Positions 37,648-49,878 of a stretch of 64,000 nt of DNA are shown here, piece after piece. The notes under the pieces were generated by a model. The model was given only the letters and a program-made list of their open reading frames with translations. It was not told the origin of the DNA and ran no database searches. Location of the stretch: contig OU612070.1 in NCBI GenBank assembly GCA_914767715.1, positions 1,753,501 to 1,817,500 on the forward strand. The letters run 5' to 3'. Numbering within the stretch: the first letter of the stretch is position 1; the number at the start of each line of letters is the position of its first letter. The translations under genes were made by a program, and so were the position numbers. The DNA is from Membranipora membranacea. Its lineage: Eukaryota; Bryozoa; Gymnolaemata; Cheilostomatida; Membraniporidae.

Positions 37648-37950
37648 ATAGAAATTTCATTTTACTGTCGTTAAGATTTTATATCATGATTCTGTTGCAT
37701 ACTGAGGAGCAAGTTTATTTTTTGTAAACACTTTTGTTGAACAAGCTATACGGTGCATATCCCTTTGACATGATTTAATACACTCATCATATTTTTGTAA
37801 ATATCATAAAAAAAAATAAAAACAAAGCGATCGAAACAGCATTTAGGCTATCTTGCACTCAATCTTCACCCTAGCCAATGTCCATGCTCTGATGGCTGGT
37901 CGGAAGACCGTCAGAAGGAGACAACCCACCAAATCAATGCCAACAAATTT

Positions 37951-39982
37951 GCTGACTAGACTCTCTGAGCAACCAAATAATTTTAATCACTTTTGAAAGC
38001 CTCTCTCTTCAGGGCAAACCTTCATACTACATTTTTTTCCCGCAAGCCTTGTATGATGGCAAAATCCTCAATCGAACAGCCATGTTCTCATTTTGTTTGG
38101 TAGATTAAACCCAAATTTTCTTCAGGAAACAAACAATTGTTGCTGACACTCCTCCTGTGGTCACACACTAGGTATTTTTGTCTGCCTTGGATCCCTTTTT
38201 AGTAAGACTATTGAAGCAACTGCTGTTAAATTGTCATGGCATTTCATGCAGATAGAAGACATATATGGCATTATACCATGGTAACTTGATAGTTGTACTG
38301 TATAATACATAGTTACATCAGTAACAGTAATGAGTGTACAGCAGTGCCAGTAAAAAAATTGTAGGAGTTATCCTACACTGTCAGTTAGGCGAACAACTCC
38401 TGTTCAGTGATTACTGCATTATGGATTCATCCATCAACATGTGAAAGAAATATGCTTGAAAATACTAGCAGATACAGCGATTATGCTTCGCTGCCATGTG
38501 TGGTGAACATTTTGGTTTAGGAATAAGAAACAAAGTCTTCCGCATTTCAATTGAGATATATGCTATTCTCATGACTCATCAAAAATTATGATTCAAATAA
38601 CGAAGGATATAAAACTAGTTAAATTATTTCTGATGAGCAGTTACAAAAATATGTTGTGTTGTTTTAGAAAATTCATTTACAAGCATTTTGATAGCCAAAG
38701 AATACTGGTGTGTATAAGGCACAAATATAGTCAGTGGCACAGAGGGCACTGTACAGGGTAGAGAACATGCGGGCTGGCACATGCTATCAATGCTTTACCA
38801 TAAATATTTAATAGCATCGGCTTCGAATTGGCTTTGAAAATTTTACTAAACAGGGGTTTCAAAAGGGACCACTAATGGGTTACAACAACAACTGGTGGTT
38901 TTGCAAAAAACCTTTTGGCTTTATCTATCAAACTAAATAAGAAAATGACTGGTCAATTGAGGTGTTTGCCAGAATGCGACTGCTGGAAGAAAAATGCAAT
39001 ATGAAGGTCCAACACTTATATTTATTTTCCCATAGCTTTACATGCAAACTATGTTGACTTTTCACCTTAATAGGTCGGCTCAAGAAAATTTCAATTCTTT
39101 AACTAGACCACTTATAATGATGATATGCTTCTACTCTTCCATATTTGTGAATATGGGGTGAAAGTTTGTAAGTCAGATTTTCTCAGTACGTGCTTCAATA
39201 TATAACACAATTGCATTTTTCACCCATTTCTGGTCTTATTTTTATCAGCCCATCCGTATGCATGTCCCAAAATGATTTTGCAAAATAACTTTAAATCAAC
39301 AACTTGCCATTGCAAATGCACCTGACAATACTTACAGGGTCAAAATCACTGCCAGCAGTGCTTTTAAAATTTGCTACAGCCTAGTTTGTCATCAGTTATA
39401 CCAATCAATTTGTTTTGAGAAGCGGTGCAACAAGTTGACCTAATTTGATTACAGCTGTATTACCGAATGATGCTCCAGAAGAGAAAGACTCAGATGCGAT
39501 TCAGACTATTCCGTTTGCTCAGAGCGTGAAGTTGGCCAATGTGTTGGCTCTTATCTGATTGGTTGTCTCCTTCCACCAGTTAATCAGAGCCACCACATTG
39601 GCTAGGATTATGATAGAAAATAAGGTAGCCTGCTAGCTTCTTTGATTGCTTTGCTTATAGTTTCACATATTCTGATATTCATACCAATATCGTGTATTGA
39701 ATCATCTCCACAGAGATATGTACTGAATGCTTGTTCTACAAAAGCGCTTCGATCCTCCGAATTTTACTGAATCATGATATAAAATCTTAACAACAGTGAA
39801 CTTTTTTCCTTCTACATATTCATTTAAACAACATTAAAAAAGTATTTAATATCAACAGTTGATAACAAATATTTTCCAATCATTTATTTTGTCCACATTT
39901 CAATCAGCAAAAACACAAACATCAATTTATGGCATAAACAAACAAAAATATATTGGCCAGAGAACAAAGGAACCCCTGATGA
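37951..39982. other. Spacer between convergent Sp copies A and psi
   Basis: 38560-38790 resembles the far upstream region of copy B (near 62190-62330), and 38800-39000 resembles the downstream region of copy B (near 59990-60220), both in direct orientation. The spacer is therefore a rearranged piece of the same duplicated block. No other gene seen. Confidence 0.5.
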
Positions 39983-41740
39983 TTATAAATCATTGTTTGT
40001 AATATTTGCAGTATTAATGTTAGGATATGTCATGATCATCTTCTGTCTTGAGATAAAACTAGGATCAATGTTATTATTAGCTACATCAGCAGCTGAAGGA
40101 GAGGGAGTACAGGGAGGTGATGGAGTGGGTGGCTCTAGGGTACCATCCTCATGTGTTTCGATGTGTTTTGAGAGATGATCCTTCTTCATGAATTGCTTGT
40201 TAAGGTAGGGCAAGTGAATCTCTTCTCACCTGCGTGAGTTCTCAGATGTTTCTGCAGCTCATCATTGCTGGTGAATCTCTTTCCACATAAGAGCCAGTTA
40301 CAGGCAAACTGTCTATCTCCTGCATGCCAGCGGATATGGATGATCTGTTGTACACCTTACCACAGCCTGGGAAGTGACAGTTGTGAGGTCCTTTGGCTTT
40401 GAGGTGGGCAGCTGATGGCTTGACCTGATGAGTATCCTGACGGAGGAGGAGGAGCACAGACAGATCCATCTTTATTTCTTTTGTTGAGAGCTGGGGGTCT
40501 CATTATTGTGGAACGGATGGTCGTAGTTGAGCTGGTGGACATGTAGTCGTGAGGAGGTTACGCAGTTTGTCTTGAAGGTCTCAGGTAGAGATTGGAGGTA
40601 TCTCGGCTCAGGGAGTACGGGGTTGCTCTGAGTAGAAGGTAAGACCATACTAGATGCAAGCTGCGCACCTCAGCAGTATGCAAGGTATTGTGGTGGTGGG
40701 TGTTACAAGTTTTTCAGGTGTCAACTGTGGCAGAAGCATTATGTGATTGATATGATACAATAATATCATGACCTTGGATAACAAACTATGTATAAATTTT
40801 AGCCTGAAATGATGTTTGACGATAATTGAAGTATTATATTATATGAAATATTTCAATACAACATGATTGTCATTCTTAGTTTGCCAACATCTACCTTGTC
40901 GGTCGAAACCAGATCAAGCTTGCTCCAATTTGCTTGTTATTTGAGTTGCTTTGATTCTACTGGTAAAACAGCGGTAGCTTGAAGGGAAGTAACTCTTAAA
41001 CTTGAGGAGGAGATTATAAATAGAACTTGCTTTGGACAGTTAATAATGTTTGCAGTTTTTGACAAAACTCAAGAAAACTCCAGCCAACCAGCAATGCATA
41101 TACCTAACTATGTGTGCTTGGCTGACTGAATTATGATCCCTCTAAGACAGTATACAAATCTTGTTCGTTTCTTGCTGCATTCCGCCATCACAAATTTTTT
41201 TTATGTATAATGAGTATTTTTCCAAAGACTATCGATAGTTTTGGAATTCTTATACGGCTATCAAGTGTCCAATATAAATGAGTTTTCTGCATCGATCACT
41301 CGCTCTACAACCTAGTGCTTAGTACCCTGGTTGGTATGGTGGGCTCACATATGACATCATATTCTTGCTTATAAATGTAAACAAATTGTTATGATGTATT
41401 TGGCGCCAAATCGGAGCACATGTACATAATCGGATTTGGGTGATCTATCAACCTGGATAGGGACGGGAGAAAATGAATCTGACCCGTACCCCTCTTTAAT
41501 TCAGAATTATATCAAAGTATAAACCTGACGATTGTATGAAATTGCAAGCTATCGGCCATGTATTTCTCTTGACAGGTGATTCTGGATTTTAATCCTGTTT
41601 AATTCAACACCGTTGGTGTCAATGCAGGGTGAATCATTTCATTACTTTAATGGTAACATTGAAATCAATATTTATATTCACGATTTTGATTCAATGGGTG
41701 ACAAAACTCGTCTATCATGATAAAGTATACAAAATATATT
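38800..41740 (-). repeat. Duplicated Sp block, decayed copy psi
   Basis: Same orientation as copy B. Includes downstream sequence (GATTGGTTGTCTCCTTCCA at 39557, matching GATTGGTTGTCTACTTCCA near 60320), the Sp pseudogene and a relic of the upstream ~160-bp repeats at 41470-41700. Much of the region between 40690 and 41470 has no match seen. Confidence 0.65.
39983..40680 (-). pseudogene. Sp-family zinc-finger pseudogene (copy psi)
   Basis: Homologous to the C-terminal 60% of the two full Sp copies, broken into several frames. The first 110 or so residues are absent. The buttonhead box is destroyed (CAPPPP in place of CACPNC). Part of finger 1 is deleted after CGKVYNRSS. Finger 2 is preserved and keeps the TSNDELQKH version with Ser, as in copy A. 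Finger 3 is shifted out of frame after TCPT. The C-terminal tail is well kept. Sharing Ser with copy A but not copy B suggests it descends from the copy A lineage. Confidence 0.85.
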
Positions 41741-42089
41741 GTCACGGTTCCTACAATGTAATAGTTCTTGCCCTTATTCATTCCTAATCATTGTAAAATT
41801 TTGTGGCAAAATGTTTTCACAAATGAATCAAAAAGTCAAAGAACCATAAAGAAGTTCAAGAGGAGAGGTCCATAGAAAAATGAGAATTCACCAGGTTATA
41901 CATGTCAATATTTGATTTAGCTGCAGTCCTTACAAATAGCTCACATATAGCTAAAAATAGCATAAATAAAAAAAGTCTTTGGTCTTTTGTCTTTGGTTGC
42001 AATAAAGAGGTAATACCTGTCCACGAGCGTCTCTATCACTTACATACTTAAACACAAGCTGAGCAATCAAAATGGGTTTTGTTACCAAT
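41741..42089. other. Short spacer before the Kolobok element
   Basis: AT-rich, with nothing recognisable. A tandem CTTTGGTCTTTTGTCTTTGG stretch is seen at 41977-41996. Confidence 0.4.
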
Positions 42090-42093
42090 TTAA

Positions 42094-42112
42094 AGGGATC
42101 GTTGCGTCAGAA
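42094..42112 (+). repeat. Left terminal inverted repeat of Kolobok
   Basis: AGGGATCGTTGCGTCAGAA, preceded by TTAA. Inverse of the right end. Confidence 0.9.
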
Positions 42113-43132
42113 ATTCCCTGTACCAAGGCTTGGGCAGTAGATAGCTATTGCCCATGGCTTTCCATTTAACCCAAGTGATGTGTCTGGTTAATGACCCTGT
42201 GACGTAGGAGGGTCCTTATAATATTGCTCGTGACTCAAGGCAGTAATAACAAAGGCTATTCATGCATTATAGTGATGTTATTGAATTCATACAAATTGTC
42301 ATATCTCGCAAACTAAATGGGATATATCCAAATGATTTTCTGTGTCCACTAATTGAAACATTGTCTATCAACTAGAAGTAAATTTTTTTGCTAAATTCCA
42401 TTTTTTGAGTGACTCAATGGAACATTGTTTTGGTATTGCTCATGGATATACTAGGTAATTTGGTTGCTTTCACAGCATGGTCTTTGGATTAGCCAATGAC
42501 ATGCTAGTATTTTGTGTTTGTCTATTGATACGCAGCTTTGTAGTCTGTTTAGGTAATGAAAGGTATCAGATAGTAAATTGGACACTATATTTGACGATGA
42601 ACAGGCAAATTTTTCAAGTACATTTTCAAAGGCTATAGGTAAACAACAAATAGTCAGCCAGCATGGAATGATGCACTACTTTCAATCCGATAATTGATCA
42701 CATAAATGAAACGGCTCATTCAAGGTACGATAAAACTAAAAACTGTCAACATTCATAGAAGGATATTATACGCATGATAATTAGGCTTCATTCTGGAACT
42801 GTAATACACTCTTATTTCTCCATAAGGATAAATACATTGACAGAGCAGAAACCACCCTATACTCTAAGTAAGTATTGCAAATAATATTTGATACGGTGTA
42901 AATTAAATTATTTTTGTCTAGTCGAGAAGCATTGCTCATTGGTATCGTGTTCATGATACAATGGGTGCTGCACTGCAATTAAACCAGTAAAAAATGCCAA
43001 TATGACCAGTAAAAGAAGCTGTTTAGTTTTGGATCGGTGGAACAACAAATAATGGTAAAGCAAACAACATCCCTGAGTCAAAAAGTTGGTCCTTAATTAT
43101 TTTTCATCCATCATTGTGTCTTGTTTACAGGT

Positions 43133-46100
43133 ATGCCAAACAGATGCATTGCAGCAGGTTGTGACAACACCCCTGTTAGTTCATCAGATTGGGAGAAAGC
43201 TGTCACACTTTTTTCCTTCCCAAAGGACTGTGCTATGCTCAACAAGTGGATAGCAAATGTAACGCTGACAAGGCCGTCGAACAAGCTCACATCAAAGTCA
43301 AAGCTATGTTCAAAACACTTTGATGATAACGCTTTTGAAAACAAGGACGCCTATATAAACTCTCAACACTTCGGATTAACGCCGCCTACGTAAGTGTTAA
43401 TCACAAATTAAAATACTTGTATCACATCAGGCTTGTCTGTGTGTTATGCGCTTTCGAAGAGACAAGACGGTATGATTGCACTTATCACATTTTCTGAATT
43501 CTGGTATATTTTTTATCAGAATAAAGCTAAAAAAAGATGCTGTTCCTCGAGCTGGTAAACTCTTCAAAACCCCCGAGCCAGCGGTGCCTGAGGAAGGCAG
43601 CGGCAGTACTAGGGCCTCAAGACGGATTGTTAGAGATATTCTCTCTCCATCTACAAGTGCCAATGCGGAGGCATCTTTTACAGGTACGAATTTTTTTTTT
43701 TGTCCTATCCATGATTATTCTCTTACTCTGCTTAGATCTGATTGATTTGCAAGGAAAATCTGGTAGCATGAATGTAAATGTCACAAATTCTTCTGATGAT
43801 TAATCAGATAAATCGGGTCAATGATAATTAATACGAGGTCATGATTAATCAGAGCAGTAAATCGCAATACCACCTGTCTTATTTTAGCAAACACTTCATG
43901 TTTTGATAACAATTAGTGGTCATCAATCAATCCGCTGTTGGCCTCGTTTGCTCTTTCGTCGACGTTTACTTTGATCTGCAGCACAGTTGTGGTTGGATGA
44001 GTACTGTGGCGTGCCTTACTTTTGATGGTTTTGCCCATATCAATAAAGAAGCAGTCGGCCTTCAAACTTGTGTTGTGCTGCGTCTGAAAACAGCCCTAAA
44101 ATACGGGTCAGCTACAATGAATCACAATTTCCGACTGTCATGTTTTGACATGGTATCATCTTGGCGGGTCTTCATCTTGAGCTAACATTATCAATTAGTA
44201 TATTTGACGCTATTATCCATGATAGTAAATTTTATCTGCCACAAGAAAATAATGCCGTTTTGTTTGTTTTAGCCTTTGTAGAGTGCACTGGTCATGGGTG
44301 TGTATTTGTGATTCATTTCTATACAGCAAGGCAAAATAACATGATTGTGCGATGGAACGAAGGTCATGATAAATTGAAAGCAACAATGGAAAATTACAGC
44401 GTCTTTGAAACTGTTATGAATATTTTGATATGATGATAGGAATAAATTATATCGAGGATGGGTGTTCTGAACCAGATTCTGATACAGATGATACAGTCTC
44501 TGATATTCTCGATGATGACCCAGAATGGTTTCCAGAAGAGATGCAAGACCAGGATATACAATCTGGGTCAGCATCTCAGCTTCCAGATGAGTTCTTTGCA
44601 AAATAGTGAGTATTTTTTTTATAGATTTTGCAAACTAGAATAAATAAATTACTAAATAAATAAATATTTCTAAATAAATATTACTAAACATTACAACATG
44701 AATGTTTGTTGAGTAAACTGTAGCAGTATTGCAGCAAAATCAAAAAGTAAGACAATGTTTCGCAGAAGTAATCATCATGAAAATGTGAAGTGCTTTACTC
44801 TACTCTTTTAGCAAACTAGGCCACCCAACAGAAGAGGCTAAGGCGATCATCCCAATATCGAAGCTCTTGGAAATATTGAGAGTCTGCAGCTATTGTGTGA
44901 TTGCAAGTATGTTCGGTAATTTCTGTTTTCCAAGAATTTAGAAATATTGATGTTTTCCACTCAATGATATGAGATTGTTTTGGTTTGTTATCAGAATGTG
45001 TAAAATAACTGACCAACAAGCATCCCAGTCCCTAATTAACTTGCACTCCTAACAACAATTTTTCTTAGGTGTTTGAATTGAGGACAAAGTCCAAAACATC
45101 ACTGTATTGTTCATCATCTATCATGCAATGGTTTGATTAGCATCTCAGCTGTTTTCATCTCAGGTACTGATGATGTTGTAATTGAGAAGTTTTACAACAG
45201 TGGAGCGTACCTCAAGGCTTCAATGAAATGCTCTAGGTGTTTGAAGGCATGGACTTGGGACAACCATTCAGACAGTGTCCTTTACAACTGTTTGCTCTCA
45301 GGTCCGATTCTATTTACTGGCCAAGTACCATCTAAAATCCTCAGGTGAGTAATACTAGACAAAACTATGCTTTTGGGGAACAATACCTGTTACTTTTAGA
45401 TGAGGTCACCTTTCTTTCTTGCACAAATAAATGCTTGGAACATTGAGATCAGAACTATGGGTAATGAATGCATAAATTAATCCGTGGTAACTATACAGGT
45501 GAAGTAAGAAGAATCCTTCACTATACCCTACAGAAGCCGCTGCACTTTGAACTTTTGCAAGCATGATGTGAAAGCTGATAAAAAATGTTGAAATTCACAT
45601 TTGCATCCGTTTATATTTCAGCTATATGGATGCTAGCAGCATAATGTTTCCATCTAGGGATACATTTTTCAAGTATCAAAGAAGTTCTGAGGCACATGGT
45701 GGTCTATTCCATCGAATCGTGGCAGCACAGTGGGAGAACCAGCAAACACATAACTACGAAGAGTCTCAAAGAAAGTTGGACGCCAGCCAACCAACCACCA
45801 GTAGCAAGAAAGGAAAGCGGCGACGATGGCGCAACAAACAGTATGGCGTCAAACTCGCAGGAGATGGGAGGTAGGATACTTCCGTCATGTTGTTTGTTGG
45901 GTCTTTTCACCGGAAATGGTTGTCCTCAGGCATAGAGTCTAGACGGTCATAACAATCCTTTCTTTGCCTATCATCATTTTATTAATTTTATAGGAATGAC
46001 AGCATGGGCTACTGTGCGCAATACGGCACATATTCGCTGTTGGACACAGATACAAGAAAGATTCTTGATATTCAGACATTATCTGTAAGTAGATAGGTCA

Positions 46101-48184
46101 TTTAAAAGCAGCATATTATCATCATAATGTTGTTTATCTTAAATTTTTTATTCTTTTTGCTTCCCCTACGGACAATCACACAGTATTTGTCTGCAGAATA
46201 AACAAATTATGATGCAACCCAGTTGACTCCATTATTATGAGTGATATGTGATCAAACTCTAGCAATGATATAATAATGTTCTATTTGTTACAAGAAAACA
46301 GAGACAGCTATGAATAGCCATGCTATGGAGTTGGAAGGCCTGAAGAGATGCCTGAATGCTGTCAAGTCCAAACTCCCCATTCTGGCACTAGTGACAGACA
46401 GGCATGCATCAATAAGAAAGTACATGGAGGGAGCCGAAAAAAATATTAACCACTACTATGATAGCTGGCACTTGGTCAAATGTGAGCATGATTAATTTTC
46501 TCACATTTACTTATTTATAGTCCCTTTCTCTATGGATAAGAAGAATTGGAAGTTATACGGTTTATCTCACAATAAGCAGGTCATAGAATTGTAGGCCTAT
46601 GATTATTGTCCTGCACAACAAAGTTTTTGACTGTATTCAAATGCATTTAGTTGTCATAACTTTTTTCATATTCTAGCCCTTCGTTCTCATCTGATGAAAA
46701 TAGCTAAGGGAAATGATGAATTGACAGAACAGAGAGTGAGATCAATATGCAACAGGTGAGTCACCCATATATCACTGAACAATACTGACATATTATATCG
46801 TGACAATCACTGACAAAAAAGTTTGTCAATCCATGTCAGCTACAGAGCTTGTGTGTGTGCAGCTCTCAATTGTTGATATTTTCCACTGATTTAGAATTTA
46901 TGGCATCGCTCAAACAACACCACCAGGCCCAAAATACAGAGAGATTGTTGAGGAGAAACGAAAAGGAATACTCAATCATCTGATCGGCATACATAAACAT
47001 AAAGGGAACAAGACGTACAAGAAATGCACACACGGACCATCAGAAACTCTGGCGCTAGACAATGGTAAGTAGTGTACTAATAAGGGATTGAAATTGTACA
47101 TCACAGCAATCAAGATGGTATTATGTACTATATTATTGGGCAAGCTTACATGTCCGCCTATTCTGTGAACTGCCGAGCAACCTGTACAGAGTACATTATG
47201 ATATTGAATTGGATAAATAACATGGCCCTGAATTGTACTTTCTTTGTTATTAGAAGGTAATGCTTTCTTTGAAGTCTCCAAGTACCTCAATAAAAAGGCT
47301 GTGAAGGACTCCATATGTCGCATAACACCCTATGGACAAACAAGCAGGACTGAGTCTTTTCATAGCGTCATCCTGAAGTTTGCTCCAAAACATCTCTCCT
47401 TCGGTCACCATGCAATGGTCTCAAGGTAAACAATTTTTTTTTAAATAACGTTGTTTTACCTGTTATACATCATATCGTAATCTTTGATATCAATGTTTGT
47501 AACAAATTCACCTGATACATTACGATATTTGTTTCACGCATGGTCTTATGTTTCAATTATGACTTGATCAGCAAGTAAAATTGATATATATATTTATAAA
47601 CAGTGGTGATATTACAAGCTAGGCCGTCCCATAATAATATCTGCAAAATATGTTGAGTATGATGCATTTATTCTCAATTTTAGAAACTTATTAGCTGGGC
47701 TGCATTATAATGAAAATGCCGATCGCGGGCTGAGGTTGGATAGACAGGGGAACCCTAAACTCGAAGTGAGATACATCAAGTGGCAAGCCAAAAATTCGTA
47801 AAGTCTACGAACCATCTACATCAAGTGAGTTCAGATTTTATATTAGGTACTTCACCAGCAAAAAATGCACAGAATTGGTTTACAATCATCAATTTGACAT
47901 CCAAATTTGGGTTATTATTTATCTTTACCACATTCACAACATAGAGGCAATAATAATCATCATGGATGTACACTCATATTTTTCATGGACAAAACCAATT
48001 TTCTTCTACAGACTATGTATCACGTCTTCAACTTCAGCTACATCAAGTGATGGCGACTAAAGATTTTTCACAGTTACCGACACTACCTGATGCACCTAAT
48101 ACAATGACTGACACGCTGGACAAGGGAGATGCTTCCACTGCTCTTGCAACGTACCATGAAAGGAGCAGATTCCTTGTCATGTAA
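43133..48184 (+). CDS. Kolobok transposase with THAP domain; one 1-base frameshift
   Basis: DDE-type transposase that should bind the element's ends and move it. Exons: 43133-43389, 43520-43683, 44440-44605, 44812-44906, 45164-45344, 45622-45870, 45994-46084, 46304-46481, 46677-46755, 46895-47064, 47254-47425, 47684-47824 and 48012-48184. Phases agree at every join except within exon 12, where one extra base in a run of five A (47790-47794) shifts the frame just before IRKVYEP. Without it the product is about 704 residues. THAP domain at residues 1-105 (CIAAGC, LCSKHF, LKKDAVP). A Cys-rich region (MKCSRCLKAW) follows. Candidate catalytic positions are LAGDGR (~368), LVTDRH (~432) and DSWHLVK (~455). 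TSRTESFHS in exon 11 may hold the Glu. The frameshift may be real or a sequencing error. Confidence 0.85.
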
Positions 48185-48264
48185 ATGTTGCTAAGGCGCA
48201 TATAATCCATTACTCAGGTTGGTGGCCCTGGAATGTGCAATTTTAGTCATTGTTCCATGTTTGA

Positions 48265-48954
48265 TTACAGTTGATCATCATCATCTGCCTCTTGTTGTGA
48301 TTCGTTGCTATCAGCAGCTTCCTCAAATCCAACATAGTTTCCTGATGGAAAAACAGTTCTAATCTTTTTGGTGACACACTGAGGGATATGTCTTCGCTGC
48401 TTGTATCCACATTTTCCGTATATCCATACTGTAAACTGTCTGTATGCAATATACCTTCTTTTGGCATCGGTAAGTATTCGGTTCCTTATACCAGGATGTC
48501 CAGCTTTTTGATACAAGTAGGCAACTCTATCAAGCATTGTTGTATACAGGCATTGATGGAAAAATGATGGATGCAAAGTTATGCATTGATATCGCCCTGT
48601 ATCTGCAAATAAAATGTTCTCAGCACACATTGCCTTTATTTCTTCAGACTCCTGGCAGCAGCTGACATCGAACGAACTTTTGGCAAACTTTACTGGCACA
48701 CAGCAACCATTACAGAGACACCAGTCTACAGCTGTGATACGCTGCTCAAACAATCTCTGTCTTGCCTCCTTTCTCGCCTGCGCAGCGGCTAACTCTCCAG
48801 GTTGCGCTGGTTGTTCGTCACTCCATCCAGGAGAAACATTGCCTTTGTTTCGCCGATCATTATTTGTTTGAAGCCGCTGTAGCCGCCCCAGAGCATAATC
48901 ATCACCCTCACTGTCACTTGAACTTGAATCAGCGATGTTGAACCTCCTAGCCAT
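48265..48954 (-). CDS. P2X7 ballast-domain-like protein inside the transposon
   Basis: Single open frame of 229 residues, taking the ATG at 48954 (MARRFN) over an upstream one at 49029 because an acidic Ser-rich start is typical of stand-alone ballast proteins. The globular part matches the cytoplasmic C-terminal domain of the P2X7 receptor in order and spacing: WCLCNGC (78-84), a CC pair (99-100), YRQFTVW (171-177), IPQC (190-193) and IR-x-x-FP-x-G-x-Y-x-GF (198-210). In P2X7 this domain binds zinc and guanine nucleotide; that role is only inferred here. No P2X channel part or membrane segment is present. It faces the transposase tail to tail and lies wholly within the element. Function in transposition unknown. 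Confidence 0.85.
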   Translation of the reverse strand: MARRFNIADSSSSDSEGDDYALGRLQRLQTNNDRRNKGNVSPGWSDEQPAQPGELAAAQARKEARQRLFEQRITAVDWCLCNGCCVPVKFAKSSFDVSCCQESEEIKAMCAENILFADTGRYQCITLHPSFFHQCLYTTMLDRVAYLYQKAGHPGIRNRILTDAKRRYIAYRQFTVWIYGKCGYKQRRHIPQCVTKKIRTVFPSGNYVGFEEAADSNESQQEADDDDQL

Positions 48955-49835
48955 AATCAGCTTATGAATAAGAAATGCCTTGGCATCTTTGCAATCTATC
49001 AACCACAAATATATCTGTATTCCAAACAATTTTACACTATAGTGCTAAATAAATAAACATCGTTGTTGGGGGGGCTAATTTTATTTTGACCACAATTCAA
49101 TCTTGCCTGACAAAATAGGTTAAACATGTTCCATTTCACCTTGCATATTATTTATCAGTGATCCATAATGGATAACAACTCTTTTCACAAGCCATAGAAT
49201 TAGATGTTGGCAAAATAAGAACAACATGGTATCTTTGAGTCATCCGACGATCTAAGTAATTGTTTGTGTTTCACAAAGATCAAAGTCAGATCATAGTTTT
49301 GTAACTGTATGGTATTATAATCATCTATTATTATTATGAACTGGTTATTACAGTTATGCAAACACATCTTGCCAAGGGTGGTTGCCAGAGCTTTCAAACT
49401 ATGAATAAAGACACTCTATTCATCAATTTATCATCACTGAAAGATGTCTGTTAAATAATTGTCGATTATCTGTGGATATTAGTAACTATAACACTGTGTA
49501 TGACATATTAGCCTTTTGGGACTACTATATCAGAGCCCTATATAAACACTATTGGCCTGCTCTGCAGCAAACATTGTGTCACATGAAGATGCTAGCATTG
49601 TAGCAGAATCATTCGGGTGTTACCATAGCAATGTAAAAACAACAACAAAAGCTTTGGGAAATCCAGTTCAGACCTGCCTGGAAAAGTGTCAGACCTGCCA
49701 TATAATTTTTTTTCAAACCGACTAATTAAATTTTTAATTGCAACTGAATTTCAAAAATTTTTTTTCTTATTGGTAGCAAGTAGAGCATTTCTTTATTATT
49801 GCTGCCTCTTTTAGTGATTTTGTGGAATAGTGCGA

Positions 49836-49854
49836 TTCTGACGCAACGATCCCT
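49836..49854 (-). repeat. Right terminal inverted repeat of Kolobok
   Basis: Exact inverse of the left end, followed by TTAA at 49855-49858. Confidence 0.9.
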
Positions 49855-49878
49855 TTAAGTTTTCAATTTTCAGAGCTG

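Larger units (their letters stand above)
34050..37950 (+). repeat. Duplicated Sp block, copy A
   Basis: Matches 59990-63990 in inverted orientation. It covers about 2.3 kb of upstream sequence, the Sp gene and roughly 0.5 kb downstream. Examples are the conserved promoter core, the paired ~160-bp repeats at 35215-35510 (counterparts at 62570-62880) and the segment at 37840-37930 (counterpart near 60300-60400). The copy in the right arm reaches the window edge, so the full block may be longer. Confidence 0.8.
42094..49854 (+). mobile_element. Complete Kolobok-type DNA transposon, 7.76 kb, two genes
   Basis: Terminal inverted repeats AGGGATCGTTGCGTCAGAA are identical over 19 bp at 42094-42112 and 49836-49854. 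Each is bordered by TTAA (42090-42093 and 49855-49858), the target duplication used by Kolobok elements. Inside are a 13-exon transposase with an N-terminal THAP domain (+), and a P2X7-ballast-like gene (-) ending 80 bp from it. TTAA is also used by piggyBac, but the THAP domain and the DDE context fit Kolobok. Identical ends and a nearly intact transposase point to recent insertion. Confidence 0.88.

Noticed and set aside
42094-49854. piggyBac as the source of the TTAA-flanked element
   Set aside because: piggyBac transposases lack a THAP domain; the THAP start and the GDGR/TDRH/DSWH pattern fit Kolobok better.
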